Source: Actinokineospora xionganensis (GTDB lineage Bacteria; Actinomycetota; Actinomycetes; Mycobacteriales; Pseudonocardiaceae). From it: a stretch of 64,000 nt of DNA. Location of the stretch: positions 141,851 through 205,850 of the forward strand of contig NZ_JABVED010000012.1 of assembly GCF_014323725.1 (NCBI RefSeq), read 5' to 3'. Both the position numbers and the translations under genes were made by a program. Below, in pieces: positions 63,982 to 64,000 of this stretch (position 1 is its first letter; every line of letters starts with the position of its first letter). A model generated the notes under the pieces. That model had not been told where the DNA came from. It ran no database searches and saw only the letters and a program-made list of their open reading frames with translations.

Positions 63982-64000
63982 TTAGCGGACCATGCTGCGG
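63982..64000 (-). CDS. Possible C-terminus of the next gene (gdh by synteny)
   Basis: A minus-strand TAA at 63982 closes a frame reading RSMVR that enters from beyond the window. Synteny would make it the NAD-glutamate dehydrogenase gene. Too short to judge alone. Confidence 0.3.

Overview
The window is chromosomal DNA of a high-GC actinomycete, most likely of the order Pseudonocardiales. The support is very high GC, frequent GTG starts with GTGA/ATGA overlaps, Scr1-type regulators with a DUF397 partner, DUF3558 lipoproteins, and mycothiol-linked proteins (a mycoredoxin and an Rv2466c-type DsbA protein). The core genes follow the order and orientation known from Mycobacterium tuberculosis Rv2446c-Rv2475c: DUF4233, folC, valS, clpX, clpP2, clpP1, tig, nei, rpiB, Rv2466c-like, pepN, DUF5130, HNH nuclease, glbO, aglA and the Rv2474c/Rv2475c-like pair. 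Accessory blocks stand out against that framework.

Layout. 1-5250: end of a flavoprotein reductase, a membrane-anchored protein of a family with three members here, a PhoD phosphatase, an Scr1/DUF397 pair, and a nucleotidyltransferase plus HEPN-like gene pair. The second gene of that pair is frameshifted, and three 20-bp-spaced repeats lie upstream of the first. 5263-6995: DUF4233 and folC. 7116-18432: an eleven-gene, fully overlapping plus-strand operon lying between folC and valS, which are neighbours in mycobacteria. It encodes an ATP-grasp ligase, a DUF364 putative heavy-metal-chelation protein, a cysteine-synthase-like PLP enzyme, a dipeptide-epimerase-like enolase, an MFS exporter, a methyltransferase, a complete Opp/Nik-type ABC importer and a GNAT acetyltransferase. 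A Zur-box-like sequence sits just upstream. I read this as an undescribed, probably zinc-regulated, metallophore-type system. It has no nicotianamine-synthase-like or opine-dehydrogenase gene, so it is not a staphylopine cluster.

18429-35013: valS, the other two members of the membrane-anchored family, a C39-like cysteine peptidase with a small coupled partner, FdhF/YdeP oxidoreductase and its FdhD sulfurtransferase, mycoredoxin, small membrane proteins, a phytoene-desaturase-like flavoprotein, a secreted chymotrypsin-type protease with a chitin-binding module, a CoA transferase and a Tat-exported esterase. 35092-40052: the ClpXP/trigger factor proteostasis block. 40126-50776: mixed metabolism, tRNA-Pro and tRNA-Gly, a degenerate Nudix protein, an Eis-type acetyltransferase, nei, rpiB, an aldehyde dehydrogenase and an ADP-ribosylglycohydrolase. 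50965-64000: pepN, lipoproteins, the HNH nuclease, an MscS channel, glbO, aglA, a second Scr1 regulator, and two genes ending in a thioesterase.

Two further unusual elements are present. First, 55789-57201 encodes a 470-residue protein built from about 60 copies of GTRVT, bracketed by its only two cysteines. Its repeats vary mostly at synonymous positions, which argues that the protein is selected. Second, three very long inverted repeats (35-45 bp arms, at 23596, 44764 and 63850) share a roughly 21-nt module starting GAGTYC. Their arm sequences differ between loci while staying complementary within each locus.
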